DNA from: Pseudomonas putida W15Oct28
GTDB lineage: Bacteria > Pseudomonadota > Gammaproteobacteria > Pseudomonadales > Pseudomonadaceae
Direction of reading: 5' to 3'
DNA: 41,094 bases
NCBI RefSeq assembly: GCF_000708715.2
Contig: NZ_JENB01000045.1
Location: 21,405 to 62,498, forward strand
In this document: piece by piece, positions 24,375-34,859 of the stretch
Position numbering within the stretch: the stretch's first letter is position 1
How the letters are laid out: the number at the start of each line of letters is the position of its first letter
The notes under the pieces: model-generated
The model's input: the letters and a program-made list of their open reading frames with translations, nothing else
Databases searched by the model: none
Told to the model about the DNA's origin: nothing
Program-made: the position numbers and the translations under genes

Positions 24375-25415
24375 TCAGGCGGTGATGATGCTGCGGATAT
24401 CCGCGGCCAGTTCGCGCACCCGCTCTTCCTCGGTGTCCCACGAACACATGAACCGCGCCCCGCCGCTACCAATGAAGGTATAGAACCTCCACCCCTTGCC
24501 CCGCAGCGCTTCAATCGCGTGCTCCGGCATCTGCAGGAACACCCCGTTGGCCTCCACCGGGAACATCAGCTCTACCCCCGGCAAGTCACTCACCAGCGAC
24601 GCCAGCAGCTGCGCGCAATGGTTGGCGTGATTGCCATGGCGCAACCAGGCGCCATCTTCCAGCAGGCCCACCCACGGCGCCGACAGGAAGCGCATTTTCG
24701 ACGCCAGTTGCCCGGCCTGCTTGCAGCGGTAGTCGAAGTCTTCGGCCAGCTGGCGGTTGAAGAACAGGATTGCCTCACCCACCGCCATGCCGTTCTTGGT
24801 GCCGCCAAAGCACAGTACATCGACGCCGGCCTTCCAGGTCAGCTCGGCCGGGCTGCAGCCCAGGAACGCACAGGCATTGGTGAAGCGCGCGCCGTCCATG
24901 TGCAGGTTCAGCCCCAGCTCCTTGCAGGTGGCGCTGATCGCCTTCAGCTCGTCGGGGCGGTACACGGTGCCCACTTCGGTGGCCTGGGTAATGGTCACGA
25001 CCCGCGGCTTGGGGTAGTGGATGTCCTGGCGCTTGAGCGCCACTTCGCGGATCGACTGCGGCGTCAGCTTGCCGTTGACGCTGGCCGCCGTCAGCAGCTT
25101 GGAGCCGTTGGAGAAAAACTCCGGCGCGCCGCATTCGTCGGTTTCTACGTGGGCGGTCTCGGAACAGATCACACTGTGATAGCTCTGGCACAGCGAGGCC
25201 AGGGCCAGCGAGTTGGCGGCGGTACCGTTGAAGGCGAAAAACACCTCGCAGTCGGTTTCGAACAGGTTGCGGAAGTATTCCGAGGCGCGCTCGGTCCACT
25301 GATCGTCGCCATAGGCGCGGTCGTGGCCGTGGTTGGCCTTCTCCATCGCCGCCCAGGCTTCGGGGCAGATACCGGAATAGTTGTCGCTGGCGAATTGTTG
25401 GCTCTTATCTGTCAT
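24375..25415 (-). CDS. ltaE: Low-specificity L-threonine aldolase
   Basis: A 346-aa PLP enzyme of fold type I that cleaves L-threonine or L-allo-threonine to glycine and acetaldehyde. The PLP lysine is Lys207 in LCFGGTKNGM; the Asp-binding stretch LHMDGARFTNAC is also seen. The start at 25415 has AGGA eight bases upstream. It is divergent from glyA, so two glycine-interconverting enzymes share one intergenic region with the sarcosine operon. Length and motifs match the P. putida enzyme. Confidence 0.93.
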   Translation of the reverse strand: MTDKSQQFASDNYSGICPEAWAAMEKANHGHDRAYGDDQWTERASEYFRNLFETDCEVFFAFNGTAANSLALASLCQSYHSVICSETAHVETDECGAPEFFSNGSKLLTAASVNGKLTPQSIREVALKRQDIHYPKPRVVTITQATEVGTVYRPDELKAISATCKELGLNLHMDGARFTNACAFLGCSPAELTWKAGVDVLCFGGTKNGMAVGEAILFFNRQLAEDFDYRCKQAGQLASKMRFLSAPWVGLLEDGAWLRHGNHANHCAQLLASLVSDLPGVELMFPVEANGVFLQMPEHAIEALRGKGWRFYTFIGSGGARFMCSWDTEEERVRELAADIRSIITA

Positions 25416-25515
25416 GACACGGTCCTGTGAACGACGCAGAACAGCACTCTAAACCATCGATTCAGCGGTTGCCTATACAACCCGTGCATCGGCTGATTGC
25501 TATGTTGTCTGCGCT

Positions 25516-25615
25516 GGCCTCTTCGCGGGCACGCCCGCTCCCACAAGGGCCGGGCAAGCCAGCAACCACCTGGCCTGTGCAGATCCCTGTGGGAGCGGGC
25601 GTGCCCGCGAAAAAG
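25516..25615. repeat. REP pair in the ltaE-glyA intergenic region
   Basis: Inverted copies at 25517-25548 and 25585-25615. This pair sits between divergent genes, where a promoter is expected; the glyA promoter must lie in the remaining 138 bp (25616-25753). Confidence 0.85.
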
Positions 25616-25753
25616 CCAACACCACAACGAATGTCGTAAACGCGCCATTGCAAGGCGTGCGCAGGCATCTGACCCGACCCCGCCAGTCATACCATCGCCA
25701 CAAAGGGCCACAGTGCCCCACGACAAAAAACGATCGCTGCCGGGAGATACACG

Positions 25754-27007
<1,254 letters not shown>

Positions 27008-27022
27008 GTGGAGTAAACGACC

Positions 27023-28273
27023 ATGCAACGCTACTCGGGCTTCGGCCTCTTCAAACACTCCCTCAGCCACCACGAAAACTGGCAGCGCATGTGGCGCACG
27101 CCAACCCCTAAAAAGGTCTACGACGTGGTTATCGTCGGCGGTGGCGGCCATGGCCTGGCCACGGCCTACTACCTGGCCAAAGAGCACGGCATCACCAACG
27201 TTGCCGTGATCGAGAAAGGCTACCTGGGCGGCGGCAACACCGCCCGTAACACCACCATCGTGCGTTCCAACTACCTGTGGGACGAGTCGGCGCAGTTGTA
27301 CGAACACGCCATGAAGCTGTGGGAAGGCCTGTCCCAGGACATCAACTACAACGTGATGTTCTCCCAGCGCGGCGTCTACAACCTGTGCCACACCTTGCAG
27401 GACATTCGTGACTCCGAGCGCCGCGTCAGCGCCAACCGCCTCAACGGCGTCGATGGCGAGCTGCTGAACACCGCCCAGGTCGCGGCCGAAATCCCGTACC
27501 TGGACTGCTCGAAGAACACCCGCTACCCGATCCTTGGCGCAACCGTTCAGCGCCGTGGTGGCGTGGCCCGCCACGACGCCGTGGCCTGGGGCTATGCCCG
27601 CGCTGCCGACGCCCTGGGTGTGGACCTGATCCAGCAGACCGAAGTGATCGGTTTCCGCAAGGAAAACGGCGCGGTCATTGGTGTGGAAACCAACAAAGGC
27701 TTCATCGGCGCCAAGCGCGTCGGTGTGGTCACCGCCGGTAACTCCGGGCACATGGCCAAGCTGGCCGGCTTCCGCCTGCCGCTGGAATCGCACCCGCTGC
27801 AAGCGCTGGTATCCGAGCCGATCAAGCCGATCATCGACAGCGTGATCATGTCCAACGCCGTGCACGGCTACATCAGCCAGTCCGACAAGGGCGACCTGGT
27901 GATCGGTGCCGGTATCGACGGCTGGGTCGGCTACGGCCAGCGCGGTTCGTACCCGGTGATCGAGCACACCCTGCAGGCCATCGTCGAGATGTTCCCCAAC
28001 CTCTCGCGCGTGCGCATGAACCGCCAGTGGGGCGGCATCGTCGACACCTCGCCAGACGCCTGCCCGATCATCACCAAGACCCCGGTCAAGAACATGTTCT
28101 TCAACTGCGGTTGGGGCACTGGCGGCTTCAAGGCGACCCCGGGTTCGGGCAACGTCTTCGCCGCGAGCCTGGCCAAGGGCGAAATGCACCCACTGGCCGC
28201 GCCGTTCTCCATGGACCGTTTCTACAACGGCGCACTGATCGACGAACACGGCGCCGCCGCCGTCGCCCACTAA
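27023..28273 (+). CDS. soxB: Sarcosine oxidase, beta subunit
   Basis: A 416-aa FAD/FMN subunit of heterotetrameric sarcosine oxidase, which turns sarcosine, O2 and THF into glycine, H2O2 and methylene-THF. The dinucleotide-binding motif is VVIVGGGGHGLATAYYLA (about residues 35-52). His174 in VARHDAVAW corresponds to the histidine that binds FMN covalently in this family. The gene follows glyA by 15 bp with GGAG before the start, and soxD follows 14 bp later. Confidence 0.95.
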   Translation: MQRYSGFGLFKHSLSHHENWQRMWRTPTPKKVYDVVIVGGGGHGLATAYYLAKEHGITNVAVIEKGYLGGGNTARNTTIVRSNYLWDESAQLYEHAMKLWEGLSQDINYNVMFSQRGVYNLCHTLQDIRDSERRVSANRLNGVDGELLNTAQVAAEIPYLDCSKNTRYPILGATVQRRGGVARHDAVAWGYARAADALGVDLIQQTEVIGFRKENGAVIGVETNKGFIGAKRVGVVTAGNSGHMAKLAGFRLPLESHPLQALVSEPIKPIIDSVIMSNAVHGYISQSDKGDLVIGAGIDGWVGYGQRGSYPVIEHTLQAIVEMFPNLSRVRMNRQWGGIVDTSPDACPIITKTPVKNMFFNCGWGTGGFKATPGSGNVFAASLAKGEMHPLAAPFSMDRFYNGALIDEHGAAAVAH

Positions 28274-28287
28274 CCGGAGACACCGTC

Positions 28288-28623
28288 ATGTTGCATATTT
28301 TCTGTCCCCACTGCGGCGAGCTGCGCTCCGAAGAAGAGTTCCACGCCTCTGGCCAGGCGCACATCGCCCGCCCGCTGGACCCTGCTGCCTGCTCCGACGA
28401 GGAGTGGGGTACCTACATGTTCTACCGTGATAACCCACGCGGTATTCACCATGAACTGTGGGACCACGTTGCCGGCTGCCGCCAGTACTTCAACGTCACC
28501 CGCGACACCGTGACCTACGAAATTCTGGAAACCTACAAGATTGGCGAGAAGCCGCAAGTGACCGCCAACGGTAAAGCTGCGAACGCACCGTCGACCGTCA
28601 AAGGCCAAGGGGAAAAAGTATGA
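28288..28623 (+). CDS. soxD: Sarcosine oxidase, delta subunit (zinc-binding)
   Basis: A 111-aa subunit. The zinc ligands of the family are visible: Cys6 and Cys9 (IFCPHCGE), His60 and Cys64 (WDHVAGC). The start at 28288 follows CGGAGA. A longer open frame in the same reading phase begins within soxB but is not needed. The stop overlaps the soxA start (ATGA), so the two are translationally coupled. The C-terminal tail (about residues 90-111) is low-complexity and Lys/Ala-rich. Confidence 0.93.
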   Translation: MLHIFCPHCGELRSEEEFHASGQAHIARPLDPAACSDEEWGTYMFYRDNPRGIHHELWDHVAGCRQYFNVTRDTVTYEILETYKIGEKPQVTANGKAANAPSTVKGQGEKV

Positions 28624-31600
28624 GCCAGACCTATCGCCTCGCCAGCGGCGGCCGCATCGACCGCAGCAAGGTCCTGAACTTCACCTTCAACGGCAAGACC
28701 TACCAGGGTTATGCCGGTGACAGCCTGGCCGCCGCGTTGCTGGCCAACGGCGTCGACATCGTTGGGCGCAGCTTCAAGTACTCGCGCCCACGCGGCATCA
28801 TCGCTGCGGGTACCGAAGAGCCGAACGCCATCCTGCAGATCGGCTCCAGCGAAGCTACCCAGATCCCGAACGTGCGCGCTACCCAACAGGCGCTGTACGC
28901 AGGCCTTGTCGCCACCAGCACCAACGGCTGGCCGAACGTCAACAACGACGTCATGGGCATCCTCGGCAAGGTGGGCGGCAGCATGATGCCGCCGGGCTTC
29001 TACTACAAAACCTTCATGTACCCGAAATCGTTCTGGATGACGTACGAGAAGTACATCCGCAAAGCGGCAGGCCTTGGCCGTGCACCGCTGCAGAACGACC
29101 CGGACAGCTACGACTACATGAGCCAGCACTGCGACGTGCTGATCGTCGGCGCCGGCCCTGCTGGCCTGGCCGCTGCACTGGCTGCTGCACGCAGCGGCGC
29201 CCGTGTGATCCTGGCTGACGAGCAGGAAGAGTTTGGCGGCAGCCTGCTCGACAGCCGCGAAACCCTCGACGGCAAGCCTGCCGCCGACTGGGTCAACGCC
29301 GTCATCAAAGAGCTCGAAGGCCTGCCGGAAGTGACCCTGCTGCCACGCGCCACGGTCAACGGCTACCACGACCATAACTTCCTGACCATTCACGAGCGCC
29401 TTACCGACCACCTCGGCGACCGCGCCCCGATTGGCCAGGTGCGCCACCGTGTGCACCGTGTCCGCGCCAAGCGCGTGGTACTGGCGCCCGGCGCCCACGA
29501 GCGCCCGCTGGTGTATGGCAACAACGACGTGCCGGGCAACATGCTGGCCGGTGCTGTGTCCACCTACGTTCGCCGCTACGGCGTGGCCCCGGGCCGCAAG
29601 CTGGTGCTGTCGACCAACAACGACCACGCCTACCGCGCCGCGCTGGACTGGCACGACGCTGGCCTGCAAGTGGTCGCCATCGCCGACGCCCGCCACAACC
29701 CGCGTGGCTCGCTGGTTGAAGAAGCGCGTGCCAAAGGCATCCGCATTCTCACCTCCAGCGCCGTGGTCGAGGCCAAAGGCAGCAAGCACGTGACCGGCGC
29801 CCGCGTGGCGGCCATCGATGTGCAGGCGCACAAAGTCACCAGCCCAGGCGAAACCCTTGAGTGCGACCTGATCGCAACTTCCGGCGGCTACAGCCCTATC
29901 GTCCACCTGGCTTCGCACCTGGGCGGTCGCCCGGTATGGCGTGACGACATCCTCGGTTTCGTGCCGGGCGATGCGCCGCAGAAACGCGAGTGCGTGGGTG
30001 GTATCAACGGCGTCTACGCCCTCGGTGATGTGATCGCTGACGGTTTCGAAGGCGGCGTGCGCGCAGCCACTGAAGCAGGCTTCAAAGCCTCTGTCGGCAC
30101 CCTGCCAAAAACCGTGGCGCGCAAGGAAGAGGCCACCGTGGCACTGTTCCAGGTGCCGCACGACAAAGGCACCAAGGGGCCGAAGCAGTTCGTCGACCAA
30201 CAGAACGACGTGACCGCCGCCGGTATCGAACTGGCCACCCGTGAAGGCTTCGAGTCGGTAGAGCACGTAAAACGCTACACCGCGCTGGGCTTTGGTACCG
30301 ACCAGGGCAAACTGGGCAACATCAACGGCCTGGCCATCGCCGCCCGTTCGATCGGCATCACCATCCCGGAAATGGGCACCACCATGTTCCGCCCCAACTA
30401 CACGCCGGTCACGTTCGGCGCGGTAGCGGGCCGTCACTGTGGTCACCTGTTCGAGCCCGTACGCTTCACCGCCCTGCATGCCTGGCACGTGAAGAATGGC
30501 GCCGAGTTCGAAGACGTCGGCCAGTGGAAGCGCCCGTGGTACTTCCCGAAAGCCGGTGAAGACATCCATGCCGCCGTGGCTCGCGAATGCAAGGCCGTGC
30601 GCGACAGCGTGGGCCTGCTGGACGCCTCCACCCTGGGCAAGATCGACATCCAGGGCCCGGACGCCCGTGAGTTCCTCAACCGCATCTACACCAACGCCTG
30701 GACCAAGCTCGACGTGGGCAAGGCCCGCTACGGCCTGATGTGCAAGGAAGACGGCATGGTCTTCGACGACGGCGTAACCGCCTGCGTTGGCGACAACCAC
30801 TTCATCATGACCACCACCACCGGCGGCGCCGCCCGCGTGCTGCAGTGGATGGAGCTGTACCACCAGACCGAATGGCCGGAGCTGAAGGTGTACTTCACCT
30901 CGGTCACCGACCACTGGGCCACCATGACCCTGTCCGGCCCCAACAGCCGCAAGCTGCTCAGCGAGCTGACCGACATCGACATGGACAAGGAAGCCTTCCC
31001 GTTCATGACCTGGCAGGAAGGCAACGTCGGCGGCGTGCCGGCCCGTGTGTTCCGTATCTCGTTCACCGGTGAGCTCTCGTACGAAGTCAACGTGCAGGCC
31101 AACTACGCCATGGGCGTGCTGGAACAGATCATCGAGGCTGGCAAGAAGTACAACCTGACCCCGTACGGCACCGAGACCATGCACGTACTGCGTGCCGAGA
31201 AGGGCTTCATCATCGTTGGCCAGGACACCGACGGTTCGATGAACCCGGACGACCTGAACATGAGCTGGTGTGTGGGCCGCAACAAGCCGTACTCGTGGAT
31301 CGGCCTGCGTGGCATGAACCGTGAAGACTGCGTGCGCGAGAACCGCAAGCAGCTGGTAGGCCTGAAGCCGGTCGACCCGACCAAGTGGCTGCCGGAAGGC
31401 GCCCAGCTGGTGTTCGACCCGAAACAGCCGATCCCGATGGACATGGTTGGCCACGTCACTTCCAGCTACGCGTCCAACTCCCTGGGCTACTCGTTTGCCA
31501 TGGGCGTGGTCAAAGGCGGCCTCAAGCGCATGGGCGAGCGTGTTTACTCGCCACAGGCAGATGGCAGCGTGATCGAGGCGGAGATCGTGTCTTCGGTGTT

Positions 31601-31634
31601 CTTCGATCCGAAGGGTGAGCGGCAGAACGTCTAA
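28620..31634 (+). CDS. soxA: Sarcosine oxidase, alpha subunit
   Basis: A 1004-aa subunit. An N-terminal ferredoxin-like domain comes first (FTFNGKTYQGYAGDSLAAALLA, residues 20-42), then an NAD-binding flavoprotein-type domain opening at Cys171 with GAGPAGLAA. From about residue 610 on comes a glycine-cleavage T-protein domain (KIDIQGPDAREFLNRIYTNAW; FTGELSYEVNVQ; LRAEKGFIIVGQDTDG) where THF accepts the methyl carbon. It overlaps soxD by four bases. Downstream, 170 bp with a REP pair separate it from soxG. Confidence 0.95.
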   Translation: MSQTYRLASGGRIDRSKVLNFTFNGKTYQGYAGDSLAAALLANGVDIVGRSFKYSRPRGIIAAGTEEPNAILQIGSSEATQIPNVRATQQALYAGLVATSTNGWPNVNNDVMGILGKVGGSMMPPGFYYKTFMYPKSFWMTYEKYIRKAAGLGRAPLQNDPDSYDYMSQHCDVLIVGAGPAGLAAALAAARSGARVILADEQEEFGGSLLDSRETLDGKPAADWVNAVIKELEGLPEVTLLPRATVNGYHDHNFLTIHERLTDHLGDRAPIGQVRHRVHRVRAKRVVLAPGAHERPLVYGNNDVPGNMLAGAVSTYVRRYGVAPGRKLVLSTNNDHAYRAALDWHDAGLQVVAIADARHNPRGSLVEEARAKGIRILTSSAVVEAKGSKHVTGARVAAIDVQAHKVTSPGETLECDLIATSGGYSPIVHLASHLGGRPVWRDDILGFVPGDAPQKRECVGGINGVYALGDVIADGFEGGVRAATEAGFKASVGTLPKTVARKEEATVALFQVPHDKGTKGPKQFVDQQNDVTAAGIELATREGFESVEHVKRYTALGFGTDQGKLGNINGLAIAARSIGITIPEMGTTMFRPNYTPVTFGAVAGRHCGHLFEPVRFTALHAWHVKNGAEFEDVGQWKRPWYFPKAGEDIHAAVARECKAVRDSVGLLDASTLGKIDIQGPDAREFLNRIYTNAWTKLDVGKARYGLMCKEDGMVFDDGVTACVGDNHFIMTTTTGGAARVLQWMELYHQTEWPELKVYFTSVTDHWATMTLSGPNSRKLLSELTDIDMDKEAFPFMTWQEGNVGGVPARVFRISFTGELSYEVNVQANYAMGVLEQIIEAGKKYNLTPYGTETMHVLRAEKGFIIVGQDTDGSMNPDDLNMSWCVGRNKPYSWIGLRGMNREDCVRENRKQLVGLKPVDPTKWLPEGAQLVFDPKQPIPMDMVGHVTSSYASNSLGYSFAMGVVKGGLKRMGERVYSPQADGSVIEAEIVSSVFFDPKGERQNV

Positions 31635-31672
31635 GGCCCCGGTACCAACCGATGCTTAGTTTGGAATGAGGT

Positions 31673-31748
31673 CTCTGTGGGAGCGGGCGTGCCCGCGAAG
31701 AGGGCGGTGAATCCACCATCGCATTCGCGGGCATGCCCGCTCCCACAG
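31673..31748. repeat. REP pair between soxA and soxG
   Basis: Inverted copies at 31673-31700 and 31722-31748, inside the glyA-soxBDAG-purU run. Confidence 0.88.
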
Positions 31749-31804
31749 GATGACCGTCACCCGCAGGCATCGTGGTCGACTCCAGAATTCAAGGCAGGTA
31801 AGAA

Positions 31805-32437
31805 ATGAGCGCTATCAACGTCTACCAGCAAAACCCCGGCGCCGAGGCCAAGGCCCAGTCGCCACTGCACCACGCCGATTTGGCCAGCCTGGTTGGCAAA
31901 GGCCGCAAGAACGCAGGTGTGACCCTGCGTGAACGCAAGTTCCTTGGCCACCTCACTATCCGTGGCGACGGCCACAACCCGGAATTCGCCGCCGGCGTGC
32001 ACAAGGCCCTGGGCCTGGAGCTGCCAGTGGCGCTGACCGTGGTCGCCAACAACGACATGTCGCTGCAATGGGTCGGCCCCGACGAGTGGCTGCTGATCGT
32101 GCCCGGCGGCCAGGAACTGGCGGTCGAGCAGAAGCTGCGCGCGGCCCTTGATGGCCAGCACATTCAGGTGGTCAACGTCAGCGGTGGGCAAAGCCTGCTG
32201 GAACTGCGCGGCCCTAACGTGCGCGAAGTGCTGATGAAGTCCACCAGCTATGATGTTCACCCGAACAACTTCCCGGTGGGCAAGGCTGTCGGCACCGTGT
32301 TCGCCAAGTCGCAACTGGTGATCCGCCGCACCGCCGAAGACACCTGGGAACTGGTGATTCGCCGCAGCTTCGCCGATTACTGGTGGCTGTGGCTGCAGGA
32401 CGCTTCGGCCGAATACGGCCTGAGCATCGAAGCTTAA
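31805..32437 (+). CDS. soxG: Sarcosine oxidase, gamma subunit
   Basis: A 210-aa subunit of the SoxG family, related to the T-protein fold (VSGGQSLLELRGPNVREVLMKSTSYD; SQLVIRRTAEDTWELVIRRSFADYWWLWL). It completes the alpha-beta-gamma-delta set. Start at 31805 with a GGTAAG-type signal. It is followed by purU after 12 bp. The REP pair upstream means its expression may be tuned apart from soxBDA. Confidence 0.93.
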   Translation: MSAINVYQQNPGAEAKAQSPLHHADLASLVGKGRKNAGVTLRERKFLGHLTIRGDGHNPEFAAGVHKALGLELPVALTVVANNDMSLQWVGPDEWLLIVPGGQELAVEQKLRAALDGQHIQVVNVSGGQSLLELRGPNVREVLMKSTSYDVHPNNFPVGKAVGTVFAKSQLVIRRTAEDTWELVIRRSFADYWWLWLQDASAEYGLSIEA

Positions 32438-32449
32438 GGAGAGCAGAAC

Positions 32450-33307
32450 ATGAGTCGGGCACCGGATACCTGGATTCTCACCGCCGACTGCCCGAGCATG
32501 CTCGGTACCGTCGACGTGGTGACGCGTTACCTCTTCGAGCAGCGCTGCTACGTGACGGAGCACCACTCCTTCGATGACCGGCAGTCGGGGCGCTTCTTCA
32601 TTCGCGTCGAATTCCGCCAGCCGGACGATTTCGACGAGGCAGGCTTCCGTGCCGGCCTCGCCGAGCGCAGCGACGCGTTCGGCATGACGTTCGAGCTGAC
32701 CGCACCCAATCACCGCCCCAAGGTGGTGATCATGGTGTCCAAGGCCGACCACTGCCTGAACGACCTGCTGTATCGCCAGCGCATCGGCCAGTTGGGCATG
32801 GACGTGGTTGCGGTGGTGTCCAACCACCCCGACCTCGAGCCGCTGGCGCATTGGCACAAGATCCCTTACTACCACTTCGCCCTCGACCCCAACGACAAGG
32901 CAGGGCAAGAGCGCAAGGTGCTGCAGGTGATCGAGGAGACCGGCGCCGAGCTGGTTATCCTCGCCCGTTACATGCAGGTGCTGTCGCCAGAGCTGTGCCG
33001 GCGCCTGGATGGCTGGGCGATCAACATTCACCACTCGCTGTTGCCAGGGTTCAAAGGCGCCAAGCCTTATCACCAGGCGTACAACAAGGGCGTGAAGATG
33101 GTCGGTGCCACGGCGCATTACATCAACAACGACCTCGATGAAGGGCCGATCATTGCCCAGGGTGTCGAGGTGGTGGACCACAGCCATTACCCGGAAGACC
33201 TGATTGCCAAAGGGCGTGATATCGAATGCCTGACCTTGGCGCGGGCTGTGGGGTATCACATCGAGCGGCGGGTGTTCCTCAACGCCAACCGCACTGTCGT
33301 TCTCTGA
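32450..33307 (+). CDS. purU: Formyltetrahydrofolate deformylase
   Basis: A 285-aa hydrolase that splits 10-formyl-THF into formate and THF, recycling THF after sarcosine oxidation loads it with one-carbon units. Residues 1-85 are an ACT-type regulatory domain (WILTADCPSMLGTVDVVTRYL). The rest is the formyltransferase fold with the catalytic residues in INIHHSLLPGF and HYINNDLDEGPII (Asn, His, Asp). The GGAGAG before the start and the 12-bp gap from soxG place it at the end of the operon. A class-2 REP pair follows. Confidence 0.95.
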   Translation: MSRAPDTWILTADCPSMLGTVDVVTRYLFEQRCYVTEHHSFDDRQSGRFFIRVEFRQPDDFDEAGFRAGLAERSDAFGMTFELTAPNHRPKVVIMVSKADHCLNDLLYRQRIGQLGMDVVAVVSNHPDLEPLAHWHKIPYYHFALDPNDKAGQERKVLQVIEETGAELVILARYMQVLSPELCRRLDGWAINIHHSLLPGFKGAKPYHQAYNKGVKMVGATAHYINNDLDEGPIIAQGVEVVDHSHYPEDLIAKGRDIECLTLARAVGYHIERRVFLNANRTVVL

Positions 33308-33314
33308 ACAATTC

Positions 33315-33420
33315 TGGGGCTGCTGCGCAGCCCTATCGCGACACAAGGCCGCTCCTACAGGCGATCGCGTTCCCCTGTAGGAGCGGCCTTGTGTCGCGAT
33401 AGGGCCGCAAGGCGGCCCCA
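33315..33420. repeat. Class-2 REP pair between purU and fdhA
   Basis: Inverted copies at 33315-33360 and 33375-33420; only 14 bp lie between them, so the pair could fold into one long stem. Confidence 0.88.
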
Positions 33421-33430
33421 GTTTTTGGTC

Positions 33431-33456
33431 TGCCGTAAAAAGGCATCCCCCTGTCG
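33431..33456 (+). promoter_or_regulatory. Candidate GbdR-type operator of fdhA
   Basis: TGCCG (33431) and TGTCG (33452) are 21 bp apart, with CCCCC before the second half and TTTT after it. CCCCCTGTCGTTTT is identical to the dgc site. It lies about 125 bp upstream of the fdhA start. Confidence 0.5.
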
Positions 33457-33581
33457 TTTTCAGTCAGTGCATCTCGCCCCATCAGGCCCACAATTCCCCT
33501 CATTCCAGAAACACATGCCGCCCATGGATGGCGGCGCGTTCAACCACCGCTGCATAAATAAAAATCAAGCGAGGTAAGAGC

Positions 33582-34781
33582 ATGTCTGGCAATCGTGGAG
33601 TGGTATATCTCGGCGCCGGCAAGGTCGAAGTGCAACACATCGACTACCCGAAAATGCAGGACCCGCGCGGCAAGAAGATCGAGCACGGCGTTATCCTGAA
33701 GGTAGTCTCTACCAACATCTGCGGCTCCGACCAGCACATGGTCCGCGGCCGCACCACTGCCCAGGTCGGCCTGGTGCTGGGCCACGAAATCACCGGTGAA
33801 ATCGTCGAGTTGGGGCGTGATGTCGAACGCCTGAAAAAAGGCGACCTGGTGTCGGTACCGTTCAACGTTGCCTGCGGCCGCTGCCGCTCCTGCAAAGAGA
33901 TGCACACCGGTGTCTGCCTCACCGTCAACCCGGCCCGCGCCGGCGGTGCCTACGGCTACGTCGACATGGGTGACTGGACCGGCGGCCAGGCCGAATACGT
34001 GCTGGTGCCCTACGCTGACTTCAACCTGCTGAAACTGCCGGACCGCGACAAGGCCATGGAAAAGATCCGTGACCTGACCTGCCTGTCCGACATCCTGCCG
34101 ACCGGCTACCACGGCGCCGTCACTGCTGGCGTAGGCCCAGGCAGCACCGTTTACGTCGCAGGTGCTGGTCCGGTTGGCCTGGCCGCTGCTGCCTCGGCGC
34201 GTCTGCTGGGTGCCGCCTGTGTGATCGTGGGCGACCTCAACCAGGCCCGCCTCGCGCACGCCAAGTCCCAGGGCTTCGAAGTGGTCGACCTGTCCAAGGA
34301 CTCCCCGCTGCACGAACAGATCATCGACATCCTCGGCGAGCCAGAAGTGGATTGCGCGGTGGATGCCGTTGGTTTCGAGGCCCGCGGCCATGGCCACGAA
34401 GGCGCCAAGCATGAAGCCCCGGCCACCGTGCTGAACTCGCTGATGCAGGTTACCCGCGTCGCCGGCAGTATCGGTATCCCGGGCCTGTACGTGACTGAAG
34501 ACCCGGGCGCCTCCGATGCTGCCGCCAAGATCGGCGCACTGAGCATCCGCTTCGGCCTGGGCTGGGCCAAGTCGCACAGCTTCCACACCGGCCAGACCCC
34601 GACCATGAAGTACAACCGCCAGCTGATGCAGGCGATCATGTGGGACCGTATCAACATTGCCGAAGTGGTGGGCGTGCAAGTGATCAACCTGGATCAGGCG
34701 CCGGAAGGGTATGGCGAGTTTGATGCGGGTGTGCCGAAGAAGTTTGTGATTGACCCGCACAAGATGTGGGGTGCGGCGTAA
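33582..34781 (+). CDS. fdhA: Glutathione-independent formaldehyde dehydrogenase
   Basis: A 399-aa zinc-dependent medium-chain dehydrogenase that oxidises formaldehyde to formate with tightly bound NAD. The catalytic zinc residues Cys47 and His68 (NICGSDQH; LGHEITGE) and the four-Cys structural zinc loop (CGRCRSCKEMHTGVC) are intact; the nucleotide-binding GAGPVGLAAAASARLLG follows. The size equals that of the well-studied P. putida enzyme. It removes the formaldehyde made by GbcAB and DgcAB. GAGGTAAG precedes the start. An intrinsic terminator follows, and a 5'-truncated copy of its last 801 bp lies at 35921-36721. Confidence 0.96.
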   Translation: MSGNRGVVYLGAGKVEVQHIDYPKMQDPRGKKIEHGVILKVVSTNICGSDQHMVRGRTTAQVGLVLGHEITGEIVELGRDVERLKKGDLVSVPFNVACGRCRSCKEMHTGVCLTVNPARAGGAYGYVDMGDWTGGQAEYVLVPYADFNLLKLPDRDKAMEKIRDLTCLSDILPTGYHGAVTAGVGPGSTVYVAGAGPVGLAAAASARLLGAACVIVGDLNQARLAHAKSQGFEVVDLSKDSPLHEQIIDILGEPEVDCAVDAVGFEARGHGHEGAKHEAPATVLNSLMQVTRVAGSIGIPGLYVTEDPGASDAAAKIGALSIRFGLGWAKSHSFHTGQTPTMKYNRQLMQAIMWDRINIAEVVGVQVINLDQAPEGYGEFDAGVPKKFVIDPHKMWGAA

Positions 34782-34796
34782 TAACCGTCGCCTAGG

Positions 34797-34824
34797 AAAA
34801 GCCCCTCGACCGGAGGGGCTTTTC
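34797..34824 (+). terminator. Intrinsic terminator of fdhA
   Basis: AAAAGCCCCTC and GGAGGGGCTTTT pair around a GACC loop, 15 bp after the fdhA stop codon. Confidence 0.9.
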
Positions 34825-34859
34825 CTTTACTACGCTCTGCCGAACACGGTTTCGCAGAA

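Noticed and set aside
25616..25753. GbdR-type direct repeat upstream of glyA
   Set aside because: TGTCG near 25632 has only a weak partner (AGGCG) at 21 bp; not good enough to list.
28533..31454. Long minus-strand open frame (973 codons) over soxA
   Set aside because: Antisense shadow of soxA, with the same low-information His/Val-rich composition and no ribosome binding site.
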